Assembly: GCF_006716645.1 (NCBI RefSeq)
Contig: NZ_VFPL01000001.1
Coordinates: forward strand, 496,001-560,000
Origin: Arcticibacter tournemirensis
GTDB lineage: Bacteria; Bacteroidota; Bacteroidia; Sphingobacteriales; Sphingobacteriaceae
Length of the DNA stretch: 64,000 nt
Direction of reading: 5' to 3'
The position numbers were made by a program, and so were the translations under genes. Below are positions 8,655 to 16,913 of the stretch, one piece after another. The notes below the pieces were generated by a model that saw nothing but the letters and a program-made list of their open reading frames with translations, was not told the DNA's origin and ran no database searches. Within the stretch, counting starts at the first letter, position 1, and each line of letters starts with the position of its first letter.

Positions 8655-10502
8655 ATGAAAAAGACGTATTTATTTCTGCTTTTTGTGCTGCTAAGCCAGA
8701 TTGGTGTAAACGGACAGAGCCCTCAGTGGCAAATAGTGAAGGGAAAGATCACTTCTCCATGGAGTGAAAATGTAAATCCATCGCGGGTATTACCCGAATA
8801 TCCCCGTCCACAAATGGTGAGGGAAAACTGGGCAAACTTAAATGGACTGTGGAACTATTCTATATTGCCTAAAGATGGCGCTAAACCATCGGCTTACCAG
8901 GGTAAGATATTAGTACCCTTTGCTGTAGAATCGGCACTCTCGGGTGTGGGAAAACGGGTTGGAAAGGATAGTATTCTTTGGTATAACACTTCTGTAAGTA
9001 TACCATCAGCTATGAAAGGGAAAAGGGTGCTTTTGCATTTCGGTGGTGTTGACTGGGAAACTGAGGTTTATGTGAATGGCAAGAAGGTGGGAATGCATCA
9101 GGGCGGTAATGATCCCTTTTCATTCGATATCACTTCGAGTTTAAAAAAGAGTGGAAAACAAGAGATTTCGGTACGGGTATGGGATCCTACGGATGAAGGT
9201 CCTCAACCACGAGGCAAACAGGTTAGGCGGCCCGAAGGAATCTGGTATACTCCCGTTACTGGTATCTGGCAGACTGTTTGGCTGGAAGCGGTTGCTCAAA
9301 CTTATATAAGTGGCACAAAGCAAACACCAGACATCGATAAAAAAGCGCTGATCGTTAGTGCTTCTGTTGAAAATGCTGTTAAAGGCGATAAGGTGAAGAT
9401 CTCTGCCTGGGATGGTAAATCGAAAGTGGCAGAAACAACGGTTGATGCGGGAACTGAAACCGCTCTTAATATAGCGAATCCCAAACTATGGTCGCCAGAC
9501 AGCCCTTTCTTATATGACCTCCGTTTGTCAGTGATCAGGAATGGTAAGACGATAGATGAGGTGAAAAGTTATTTTGCGATGCGGAAGTCCTCTATGGGTA
9601 AGGATGCAAACGGCATACAAAGAATGCTGCTGAATAATGAGTTCGTATTCCAATATGGGCCTCTTGATCAGGGCTGGTGGCCCGACGGGCTTTACACTGC
9701 TCCAACGGATGAGGCCTTGAAGTTTGATATAGAGAAGACTAAAGAAATGGGCTTCAATATGATCAGAAAACATATTAAGGTGGAACCGGCACGCTGGTAT
9801 TATTACTGCGACGTTATGGGATTGCTGGTTTGGCAGGATATGCCAAGCGGCGACCTGGGTAATCACTGGGAGATGAGGCCGGGCGTGTTTGGTCGCGCAA
9901 CAGATAAGAACCGCAGTCCTGAATCGGAAGGATATTACAGAAAAGAGTGGAATGCTATTATGGATGCTCTTCACAATTATCCTTCAATTGTAGTCTGGAC
10001 TCCTTTCAACGAGGCCTGGGGGCAGTTTAAAACCGAAGAGATTGTGGAATGGACGATGAAAAAAGACCCTTCTCGTTTAATAAATACGGCAAGCGGTGGT
10101 AATTTCCATCCTGTAGGGCATATCATCGACCTGCACAACTATCCTGAACCATTAATGCCGGATCCACGTACCTACGGTGCTGAAAGGGCGCTTGTGCTAG
10201 GCGAGTTTGGAGGTCTTGGACTGCCGGTAGATGGTCATGTATGGCAGCAGAAAGACAACTGGGGATATCAGAGCTTTAAAAGTGCGGATGCGCTTTTTGA
10301 AAGATATTCTTCTTTCATGAATTCGCTTGAGGGGTTAATCAAAGCGGGACTTTCTGCTGCTGTGTACACGCAGACAACAGATGTTGAAGTTGAAACGAAT
10401 GGTCTTATGACTTACGACAGGAAGGTAATAAAAGTGCCGGAAGCAAAGCTGAAACAGGTTCATCAAAAGCTGTACAATAAATCTCTTGTAAAGTTGCCGT
10501 AG
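8655..10502 (+). CDS. GH2 family glycosidase
   Basis: A 615-residue secreted GH2-type enzyme (beta-galactosidase/beta-glucuronidase superfamily). ATG 8655 is preferred over an in-frame ATG 17 codons upstream because it starts the signal peptide MKKTYLFLLFVLLSQIG. The order is a sugar-binding jelly roll (about 40-215, ending near the WLEAV strand), an immunoglobulin-like domain (to about 310) and a TIM barrel. The acid/base Glu is in WTPFNEAWG and the nucleophile Glu in VLGEFGG. It lacks the extra C-terminal domains of LacZ and resembles the short GH2 enzymes common in Bacteroidota. It is the last gene of the glycosidase run and is followed by a strong terminator. Substrate unknown. Confidence 0.9.
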   Translation: MKKTYLFLLFVLLSQIGVNGQSPQWQIVKGKITSPWSENVNPSRVLPEYPRPQMVRENWANLNGLWNYSILPKDGAKPSAYQGKILVPFAVESALSGVGKRVGKDSILWYNTSVSIPSAMKGKRVLLHFGGVDWETEVYVNGKKVGMHQGGNDPFSFDITSSLKKSGKQEISVRVWDPTDEGPQPRGKQVRRPEGIWYTPVTGIWQTVWLEAVAQTYISGTKQTPDIDKKALIVSASVENAVKGDKVKISAWDGKSKVAETTVDAGTETALNIANPKLWSPDSPFLYDLRLSVIRNGKTIDEVKSYFAMRKSSMGKDANGIQRMLLNNEFVFQYGPLDQGWWPDGLYTAPTDEALKFDIEKTKEMGFNMIRKHIKVEPARWYYYCDVMGLLVWQDMPSGDLGNHWEMRPGVFGRATDKNRSPESEGYYRKEWNAIMDALHNYPSIVVWTPFNEAWGQFKTEEIVEWTMKKDPSRLINTASGGNFHPVGHIIDLHNYPEPLMPDPRTYGAERALVLGEFGGLGLPVDGHVWQQKDNWGYQSFKSADALFERYSSFMNSLEGLIKAGLSAAVYTQTTDVEVETNGLMTYDRKVIKVPEAKLKQVHQKLYNKSLVKLP

Positions 10503-10520
10503 GGCTTTAGTTCAAACAAG

Positions 10521-10575
10521 GTGCTGATTCTAAGGGGGAAGTTTCTTTTTGTATTTTGGAATCAGCACTTTTTTT
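10521..10575 (+). terminator. intrinsic terminator after the GH2 gene
   Basis: A perfect 10-bp stem (GTGCTGATTC at 10521-10530 with GAATCAGCAC at 10559-10568) is followed directly by a run of T. It closes the rightward glycosidase run and lies just before the end of the convergent lipoprotein gene. Confidence 0.85.
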
Positions 10576-10579
10576 ATAA

Positions 10580-11521
10580 TCACTTTGTCCCTTTAACATG
10601 GAGGGCAATTTCGCTCGTATGTGCTATATCTAATGTTGTTCCTGGCTTAATATCAAGAAAACGCTCAAGATAGACGTCTATAATGCCTTCAAGGACACGT
10701 CTTCTTGATTCTTTGAATTCGGGACTTACGGTGAATTTTGAAAGTCGCATACTTCCTTTATCATCTACCAAAACAGAGAATGAATAGTTAAAATCCTTAT
10801 AGGCTTTATCAATTGTAATGCTATACTCCGGGTAAAGGTATTCATCCGAGGGGCTTACATGGAGGAGGTCGTGTGGGTCAAGTTGTACTTTGAGTTTGTT
10901 TACTTTGATCTCAGGGATTTTGCTTTTGAGAACAACGGGCATCCGGGCTGCGAATGCACTGTCTCTGACTCCGGGATTCCTGTTTGCCTTCGCTGATTTT
11001 GCCTGGATGAACAATGTGTCTTTATGTGAAGGCTTACGAAGCTGCTCAGGGTCGGCATGTGTTTTTTGAAGGTAAGCATATGAATAGAACTTCATGTAGG
11101 CATTGGAAAAGTCTTTTGATACCTTTTTTTCCTCCACAGAAAGGAGCTGAAAAATGAGGCTGTCTTTGCTTACCGTTTTAATTCTCATCCAGTGGCGGGC
11201 GATATTAAATACCGAGTCATGATCATGATAAATAGGATAGTGGTAAAACACCTTTGCCTGCGGATGAAAAATCATCAGAGAGTCGTCTGAAAGAAGATAC
11301 ATTTTCCAGGTTGGTTCAAGCTCATATCCCTGATCGTTAAAGGATAGTCCGGAGGTAAAGTACCTGTCGGTTTCGATATACTGCATTCCAAGCACTGCTT
11401 TAAAGGTCGGCCTATCATTTTCTTTTGGCTTTTCCCGGCTGCATCCACTAATTATTGAAAGAGTTAGCATAACCCTAAGGAGAGACAGTCCGGGCTTTCT
11501 ACAGAAGTATTTTAAAATCAT
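10580..11521 (-). CDS. hypothetical lipoprotein
   Basis: A 313-residue protein I do not recognise. It has a lipoprotein signal with lipobox ISGC at about residue 27, so it is probably anchored in the envelope. The mature part is mixed and hydrophilic; the last about 100 residues (FSVLVDDKGSMRLSKFTVSP onward) faintly resemble TonB-C-like domains, which often start with a conserved FxVxxDGxv strand. ATG 11521 is chosen over a TTG one codon earlier. The gene converges on the GH2 gene and stands 87 bp downstream of the lipocalin gene. No function is proposed. Confidence 0.65.
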   Translation of the reverse strand: MILKYFCRKPGLSLLRVMLTLSIISGCSREKPKENDRPTFKAVLGMQYIETDRYFTSGLSFNDQGYELEPTWKMYLLSDDSLMIFHPQAKVFYHYPIYHDHDSVFNIARHWMRIKTVSKDSLIFQLLSVEEKKVSKDFSNAYMKFYSYAYLQKTHADPEQLRKPSHKDTLFIQAKSAKANRNPGVRDSAFAARMPVVLKSKIPEIKVNKLKVQLDPHDLLHVSPSDEYLYPEYSITIDKAYKDFNYSFSVLVDDKGSMRLSKFTVSPEFKESRRRVLEGIIDVYLERFLDIKPGTTLDIAHTSEIALHVKGTK

Positions 11522-11611
11522 CAAGGGCTAAAATAGATATTTCTGCAATTCATAAAGTCAATGGTAATAGAAATGTGCCTATTAATCTATCAAACCGCTA
11601 CCTGGCTTTAT

Positions 11612-12148
11612 CTAATCGCCTGATTTTTGAGGTGTAATCTTGAGTTTGGAGATATCGAAACCTTTACTCATCGCCGAAATAAGCAGCTCTTTATAGGTTT
11701 CTTTTTCCATCCACGGCTTTCTGCTAAGAATCCATAGGTATTTACGGTTAGGATGGCCAACCATGGCGTATGAGTAGTCAGATGCAAGATCGATAATCCA
11801 ATACTTTCCGCTGAAAGGCCAAAAAAAGCTTACGTTTAGTTTGGCATTGCTAACAGGGTCGGAAATTGATGCCTTTCCGGTTGCCGTTCTCTGTATTCCT
11901 TTAGATATGCACGAATTTTTGATAGCGATAGTGCCATCATCATTTAGCGAATACTGAGCAGTGGTATAAGTGCAGCCTTTTTCGAACCGCTGAGGTATAG
12001 CGGCTATTTCATACCATCTGCCGAGATAGCGGTTGAGATCCACCTTTGGAACTGTATCTAGCGGTTGTTCAAGAAGTTTTTTAATAATTAACGCTGCAGT
12101 CCCAAACACCAACGCTGCTGCAGCTATCATAGGAATAGATTTTTTCAT
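11612..12148 (-). CDS. lipocalin family protein (Blc-like)
   Basis: A 178-residue bacterial lipocalin. An N-terminal hydrophobic helix (about 5-24, without a clear lipobox) precedes the barrel. The first family motif is GRWYEIAAIPQRFEKGC (about 46-62), followed by TAQYSLNDDGTI, and the closing strand/helix YLWILSRKPWMEKETYKELL. Blc proteins bind fatty acids or lysophospholipids at the outer membrane and often respond to envelope stress. Here the anchor looks like an uncleaved helix or a signal peptide rather than a lipidated Cys. It is transcribed with the same orientation as the YjbR, S41 and CsbD-like genes upstream, with gaps of 50-150 bp, so an operon is possible but not shown. Confidence 0.88.
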   Translation of the reverse strand: MKKSIPMIAAAALVFGTAALIIKKLLEQPLDTVPKVDLNRYLGRWYEIAAIPQRFEKGCTYTTAQYSLNDDGTIAIKNSCISKGIQRTATGKASISDPVSNAKLNVSFFWPFSGKYWIIDLASDYSYAMVGHPNRKYLWILSRKPWMEKETYKELLISAMSKGFDISKLKITPQKSGD

Positions 12149-12207
12149 TCAGCTATAACAATAAGAAGCTTAGATGGTTTATTGCAAGGAGATGAATATA
12201 AAAGCTT

Positions 12208-12552
12208 TCAGATCAAACCGGTCCGGTCTTTAAGCGGCAGTTTGGATACCACGAGCCTGTAAGAGTCACGAATCCACTCCCGCATGAGTGCATCGTCTGC
12301 AGATCCGTTGGGAATTATTGTATTCCAGTGTTTTTTATTCATATGGTAACCGGGAAGTACTTCAGGATATTGCTCTCTCAGCTCTATAGCTCTCTCAGGA
12401 TCGCATTTTACATTAAATGTAAATGAGTTTAACGAAGCAAGGCTAAACATCTTTCCTTTGACTTTCATTACCAAGGTGTCGTCGCCAAACGGAAATCCTT
12501 CAATAACGCCGGGAAGGGAAAGACAGAAATCTCTGTATTCTTCTATATTCAT
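12208..12552 (-). CDS. MmcQ/YjbR family protein
   Basis: A 114-residue protein of the MmcQ/YjbR (CyaY-like DNA-binding fold) family, matching the usual length. Typical motifs are CLSLPGVIEGFPFGDDTLVMKV near the start, FNVKCDPERAIELREQYPEV in the middle and KKHWNTIIPNG towards the end. Members are small cytoplasmic proteins; DNA binding was proposed from the fold and the real role is unclear. The ATG at 12552 is the natural start. It lies between the S41 protease and lipocalin genes on the same strand. Confidence 0.88.
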   Translation of the reverse strand: MNIEEYRDFCLSLPGVIEGFPFGDDTLVMKVKGKMFSLASLNSFTFNVKCDPERAIELREQYPEVLPGYHMNKKHWNTIIPNGSADDALMREWIRDSYRLVVSKLPLKDRTGLI

Positions 12553-12608
12553 ATAAGTAGTACGGTTATCTGTTGGTGACAGGGGAGTCCGACGTTAAAC
12601 CTTCCATC

Positions 12609-14327
12609 TCAATCTTCTGCTATATTGGCTGAGAATCCTGCTGCCGGTTTTCCTATTGATTTGTAGGCTCCTTCGCCATGCAGTATCGCTGCCAGGCTGG
12701 AGTTGTTTGTGATAACGGATGTAGCAGCTTTAATATCTTCATCATATTTGAAAGACTGCTCCATTCGCCCTTTCTGGAAATAATAACGCGATACTATTTC
12801 ATTTTCGAGGATACGCTGTATTTCTTCTTTAAACTGTATGAAGTCGTTCTTTTTACTTACAGAGACTTTATTTTTCAGAGCTTCGTATTCAGCTTTGATC
12901 TCTGCCATTTTACTTTCTTTATCGGCTTCAGACTGGAGGTCGTTGAGCAGCCTTTCTGTTCTCGTATAGTAGTTATAGTCTTTATCCGACAAATAATTTA
13001 TAAACTCGTTATATTCATTTGTACTTAACTTGAAGTGCCTGGGGTCATTCGGTTTTGGTTTCTCGTTTCGATATTTAGTTGCATAATCAAAAAAGTAATA
13101 GCGTGTTGCCAGCGTTTGCGAGATTGGGCTATATTTTACAGGCTTAACGAAAATATCGGGATAGATACCACTTCCATCATAAACGATACGTCCGCCGAGC
13201 GTTTTATAAGCAGAAATCAGAGAATCGGCTACTTTCTCCACACTGCCTTCTGAGGTACGGTGTGTGTAATCTAATGCCTGTATACATCTTCCGGAGGGGG
13301 TGTAATATTTCGCAACGGTGACCTTTACCAGGCTGTTGTAGGGGAGGTTAAAGGTTTGCTGAACAAGTCCCTTCCCAAAGCTTCGTTGTCCAATAACAGC
13401 GGCCCGGTCTAGATCCTGCAGCGACCCGGCTACAATTTCGGAAGCCGAGGCAGAACGATTGTTTATAAGTACTGCCAGCGGAAGGGTTGGCGCTATAGGG
13501 GAATTATAAGTTTTATATGTATAGGTTTTTTCTTGGTTGTTGCCCTTTTGAGTTACAACTTTCGTATTGGAAGCAACAAAAAGGTTAACAATCTTTACAG
13601 CTTCCTGCAGGATACCCCCTCCGTTAGAGCGGAGATCGAGAATCAGTCCGGTTGGTTTGTTCTTAAGGATGGTCATCAGCGCATTTTGAACTTCTGCACC
13701 AGAGTTTTCAAGAAACTTGTCGAGCTTAATATAGCCGATATTATTATCCAGCATTCCGAAATAGCTAATATTTGGTTGCGTTATCTCTGCGCGAACAATA
13801 TCTTTTTCTATGGGGCTTGCCTCTCCGGGTCTATTAATCAGAAGCTTCAATGGTGTGTTTTTCGGCCCTTTTAACATTGAACTGACAAGCTCGTAAGGTC
13901 TGTTTTTTAGGGAGACGTTGTTTATCTTAATAATCTCATCGCCTGCGCGAATATCTGCTTTCTGAGCGGGAAATCCTTCAAAGGTGTCGGCTATGATAAA
14001 TTTACCGTTTCTGTTCTGAATGCTCGTTCCAATGCCTCCATATTGGGTGCTCACATATTTCATGCGGTAATCTTCCATTTCGGATTCAGGCACAAATTCC
14101 GTGTATGGATCAAGGCTTTCAAGCATGGCATCAATCCCTGTTTGCATAAGCTTTGACGAATTTATCTCGTCGACATAATTCATGTTGAGCTCAGTGTACA
14201 GGGTAGAAAATATCTCGAGATTTTTTGACGCCTGAAAGTAATCGTCGCTGAAGGCCAAAGACAATCCGGCGATTCCCACAGAAGCTATAAGTATTTTTTT
14301 TCTGAGGTTTTTATTCAGTGTAAGCAT
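12609..14327 (-). CDS. S41 family carboxy-terminal processing peptidase
   Basis: A 572-residue tail-specific protease of the CtpA/Prc type that acts in the periplasm. An N-terminal hydrophobic segment (about 10-26) exports or anchors it. A PDZ domain spans about 95-170 (YGGIGTSI, IRAGDEIIKINN), followed by the S41 core with Ser296 in SASASEI and Lys319 in SFGKG forming the Ser-Lys dyad. The last about 130 residues are charged and probably coiled or helical. Bacteroidota carry several such proteases that trim C-termini or cut envelope proteins; the target is unknown. The gene follows the CsbD-like gene but is separated from it by a terminator. Confidence 0.93.
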   Translation of the reverse strand: MLTLNKNLRKKILIASVGIAGLSLAFSDDYFQASKNLEIFSTLYTELNMNYVDEINSSKLMQTGIDAMLESLDPYTEFVPESEMEDYRMKYVSTQYGGIGTSIQNRNGKFIIADTFEGFPAQKADIRAGDEIIKINNVSLKNRPYELVSSMLKGPKNTPLKLLINRPGEASPIEKDIVRAEITQPNISYFGMLDNNIGYIKLDKFLENSGAEVQNALMTILKNKPTGLILDLRSNGGGILQEAVKIVNLFVASNTKVVTQKGNNQEKTYTYKTYNSPIAPTLPLAVLINNRSASASEIVAGSLQDLDRAAVIGQRSFGKGLVQQTFNLPYNSLVKVTVAKYYTPSGRCIQALDYTHRTSEGSVEKVADSLISAYKTLGGRIVYDGSGIYPDIFVKPVKYSPISQTLATRYYFFDYATKYRNEKPKPNDPRHFKLSTNEYNEFINYLSDKDYNYYTRTERLLNDLQSEADKESKMAEIKAEYEALKNKVSVSKKNDFIQFKEEIQRILENEIVSRYYFQKGRMEQSFKYDEDIKAATSVITNNSSLAAILHGEGAYKSIGKPAAGFSANIAED

Positions 14328-14452
14328 AATGTTTTTCTATCATGTAAACGAAAACGGCTGTAATAGTGTACAGGATTATAAATATACCAGATGATTATGA
14401 GATTTAATAGATCTAAATCTTTTTTCTGCAGGAGGGTTCGCAGTGCCTGGAT

Positions 14453-14476
14453 AAAAGAAAAGCCCCAGATGGAGCT
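14453..14476 (-). terminator. intrinsic terminator of the CsbD-like gene
   Basis: On the minus strand a 6-bp stem AGCTCC/GGGGCT with loop ATCT (14461-14476) runs into TTTTCTTTT. It lies 4 bp past the stop of the CsbD-like gene, separating it from the S41 protease gene. Confidence 0.65.
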
Positions 14477-14479
14477 TCC

Positions 14480-14695
14480 TTATAAACGATTATTATCAAT
14501 ATTAGCAAGTCCTTTTTCAAGGGTGAATACTACATATTCCCTGTTTCGTTTCAATCTGTTCATCAGGTGCTGAATAAGCTTCTCCTCTTCTCCAGGAGTG
14601 TAAATGAGGTCATCTTCAGAAAGTTCCCTGTATTTCCGTTTTACCTTAAGTTTAAGTCTTTCCCAGTCCGACTTGCTTATACTGATCTCTGCCAT
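14480..14695 (-). CDS. CsbD-like stress protein
   Basis: A 71-residue hydrophilic protein resembling the CsbD/YjbJ family. Compared with the family pattern, W11 and the KLKVKRKY segment match WxxxKGKxKxKY, LSEDDLIYTPGEEEKL matches LTDDDLxxxEGxxEEL, and the C-terminal part LIQHLMNRLKRNREYV corresponds to the second helix. CsbD proteins accumulate under general stress; the molecular role is unknown. It has its own short terminator and is followed by the S41 protease. It diverges from the outer-membrane barrel gene with 135 bp between them. Confidence 0.75.
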   Translation of the reverse strand: MAEISISKSDWERLKLKVKRKYRELSEDDLIYTPGEEEKLIQHLMNRLKRNREYVVFTLEKGLANIDNNRL

Positions 14696-14830
14696 AATTT
14701 TCTTTGTTACAAAATTATAAATTTTGTCGTCTTGTTAAAGCTGATCAGAATATACTTCGTCAACATTTTTAAAATTCAGGTGTTGTTGACTTAATATTGA
14801 CTGATACGTGAAAATTAAATTATAAAAATT

Positions 14831-15427
14831 ATGAAAAAAATCATTCTACTAAGCTGTTTATGCGTCGCAATGAGTTTTGCGTCATTCGCACAGCTTCCCT
14901 CTTTTAATCTGGGAGTAAAAGCAGGGCTTAATTTGGCAACTCTGAAGTCGGACAATTTTTTCGGTGAAGAAAATCGCCTGGGTTATCAGTTCGGTGTATG
15001 GGCTCGCTTAGGGGGTGCAGGTTTCTATGTCCAGCCAGAGGCTTATCTGGCCGGAAAGGGTGGAAAGTTTGATCTGAGCCAGGACAACGGCGTTAACGCT
15101 GAAGGAAAAGTAAGGTTCACAACACTCGACGTACCTGTATTGATCGGAAATAAAATAGGATTTGACAAACTGAATGTGCGTTTTATGGCCGGTCCGGTTG
15201 TTTCTTTCATCCTGGATGATAGTTTTAAAAGTAATTTCCAGAATGTTACAGACGTTAACGATTACAAAAATCAAACCTGGGGCGCCCAGATAGGCGCGGG
15301 AGTAGATATTGGCAGTTTGGCTGTTGACCTGAGGTATGAGGCCGGCTTAAGTAATGTAAGCAAAAGCGGACAGTACGACCAGAAGCAAAATCTATGGCAT
15401 TTAAGCCTGGGTTATAAGCTATTCTAG
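14831..15427 (+). CDS. outer-membrane beta-barrel protein (PorT-like)
   Basis: A 198-residue porin-family protein. The signal peptide (about 1-20, ending SFAQ) leads into FNLGVKAGLNLATLKSDN, the usual first strand of the Bacteroidota outer-membrane beta-barrel domain (PF13568-like). Alternating hydrophobic strands follow (FQFGVWARLG, GFYVQPEAYLAGKG, TLDVPVLIGNKI, LNVRFMAGPVVSFIL, WGAQIGAGVDI, LAVDLRYEAGL). The last strand LWHLSLGYKLF ends in an aromatic residue, as needed for barrel assembly. It is a single gene with its own terminator. These small barrels have no agreed function. Confidence 0.88.
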   Translation: MKKIILLSCLCVAMSFASFAQLPSFNLGVKAGLNLATLKSDNFFGEENRLGYQFGVWARLGGAGFYVQPEAYLAGKGGKFDLSQDNGVNAEGKVRFTTLDVPVLIGNKIGFDKLNVRFMAGPVVSFILDDSFKSNFQNVTDVNDYKNQTWGAQIGAGVDIGSLAVDLRYEAGLSNVSKSGQYDQKQNLWHLSLGYKLF

Positions 15428-15493
15428 GTTAAGTTATACGTAATAAGTTGTAGGTGTTAAGAACAAAACTAACGTCTTAAGCTATTTACCCAT

Positions 15494-15524
15494 AATCAGC
15501 TCCGGAAACGGGGCTGATTTTTTT
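15494..15524 (+). terminator. intrinsic terminator of the barrel gene
   Basis: A 10-bp stem AATCAGCTCC/GGGGCTGATT (one T-G pair, loop GGAAAC) is followed by a run of T. It lies 66 bp after the stop codon and before the convergent anmK end. Confidence 0.8.
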
Positions 15525-15560
15525 GGTGATAACGCATCTTCCGCAAAGAGTAGCTTTTAG

Positions 15561-16745
15561 CTACAGGGGAAGCGATATCTTTCCCATCATTACGGCAGGC
15601 CCGCCTCCGGTTTGTATAACCGATCCGCAAATGGTTTCGTTTGCAAGCAGGGCAAATAGTGCTGCTTCTTTAGCGTCAGCGTTAAATCCCAGTTCCTCTG
15701 TTCGCTTTATGGCACTATGAGGCAGGCATTTTTGAATCTCCTCCATAATGTATGAATTATGGCAGCCGCCTCCACTTACATATACGACCAAATTTTCCTT
15801 ACCTGTTATCTCTTTAATACCATTTGCAATGGAATGTGCCGTAAGGAGCGATACAGTTGCTATGACGTCGGCAGGGTTGGCCTCTGAAATGCCTGCTAAT
15901 GCCTTAGATTCTTCTACAAAATTTAGATTGAATAATTCAGGACCTGTAGTTTTGGGAAGATCTTCCCTGAAAAAGGGATGCGCCAGCATAGCGTTTAGAA
16001 GCGAAGGGATTACCTTCCCCGACCTTGCATAGGTTCCATCGTTATCGAAGGGTGAATTAAAGTACTTTCTTGACAATGCATCTGTTAGTGTATTGCCTGG
16101 CCCTGTATCAGTACACACCACTCTGGAAGCATTTCCGTCACCGGGAAGATAGGTAAAGTTTGAAATTCCACCTATATTTAATAGTATACGGTTCTCCTCT
16201 TCAGAGGAGAACAATATATAATCTCCGTAGAGTGCAAGAGGGGCTCCCTCCCCACCGGCTGCAATATGTTTTTGCCTAAAGTCGCTGAGCGTCAAAATTG
16301 CCGTTTTTACTGCAAGATGATCGCCGTCACCAATCTGAAGGGTAGCGTCGGGATATCCCGTCAATTGATGCAGGCGCCGGGGCGCGTGGTAAATGGTTTG
16401 TCCGTGGCTGGCAATGCAATCAATATCAGAAGCACTTACTCCCCATTTGCCGAGCATGCTTAGGATCATATCGGCATGAAGGGTTCCTATTAGTACATTA
16501 AGGAGGCTTAATTTCTGTAGATCAACCTGTTGTTTGGAAAAGACACTTTTCACATCTGCTTTAAAATCTTCAGAATATGGAAGCGTTTCAAATTCTTCAA
16601 CGGCCAACCGGGTTTGTCTTCCGCTGCCATGAATACGACATAACGCGATATCAAGCCCATCAAGAGATGTACCAGACATAAGTCCGACGATCAGGCGGCT
16701 TTCCTTGTCGGCCATCAGGCATAGCTTTTGTATTTCCTTATTCAT
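15561..16745 (-). CDS. anmK: anhydro-N-acetylmuramic acid kinase
   Basis: A 394-residue AnmK, which opens the 1,6-anhydro ring of anhydro-MurNAc and phosphorylates it to MurNAc-6-phosphate in cell-wall recycling. Visible motifs are the phosphate loop GLMSGTSLDGLDIAL near residue 21, ASHGQTIYHAPR, LLNIGGISNFT, CTDTGPGN and the C-terminal YVSGGGCHNSYIM. Length agrees with the family. The ATG at 16745 is given; an in-frame ATG at 16715 would match the short N-terminus of most members. A hairpin ATTCTCC/GGAGAAT (16758-16774) just before the first start would hide its GGAG ribosome site, which may control translation or argue for the later start. It diverges from the M16 gene. Confidence 0.95.
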   Translation of the reverse strand: MNKEIQKLCLMADKESRLIVGLMSGTSLDGLDIALCRIHGSGRQTRLAVEEFETLPYSEDFKADVKSVFSKQQVDLQKLSLLNVLIGTLHADMILSMLGKWGVSASDIDCIASHGQTIYHAPRRLHQLTGYPDATLQIGDGDHLAVKTAILTLSDFRQKHIAAGGEGAPLALYGDYILFSSEEENRILLNIGGISNFTYLPGDGNASRVVCTDTGPGNTLTDALSRKYFNSPFDNDGTYARSGKVIPSLLNAMLAHPFFREDLPKTTGPELFNLNFVEESKALAGISEANPADVIATVSLLTAHSIANGIKEITGKENLVVYVSGGGCHNSYIMEEIQKCLPHSAIKRTEELGFNADAKEAALFALLANETICGSVIQTGGGPAVMMGKISLPL

Positions 16746-16913
16746 AGAATATTAGGCATTCTCCTTCGGAGAATAAAATCACTACTAAGGAACGTAAAAA
16801 ACACGAAAATTTCTTATAAAAGCCTACATTTATGCTGGCTATACTACACAGCAGTATGCACGCCGCCTCATTATGAATTTGTAACAAAAATTGCTTTAAC
16901 GAATCGAAACACC

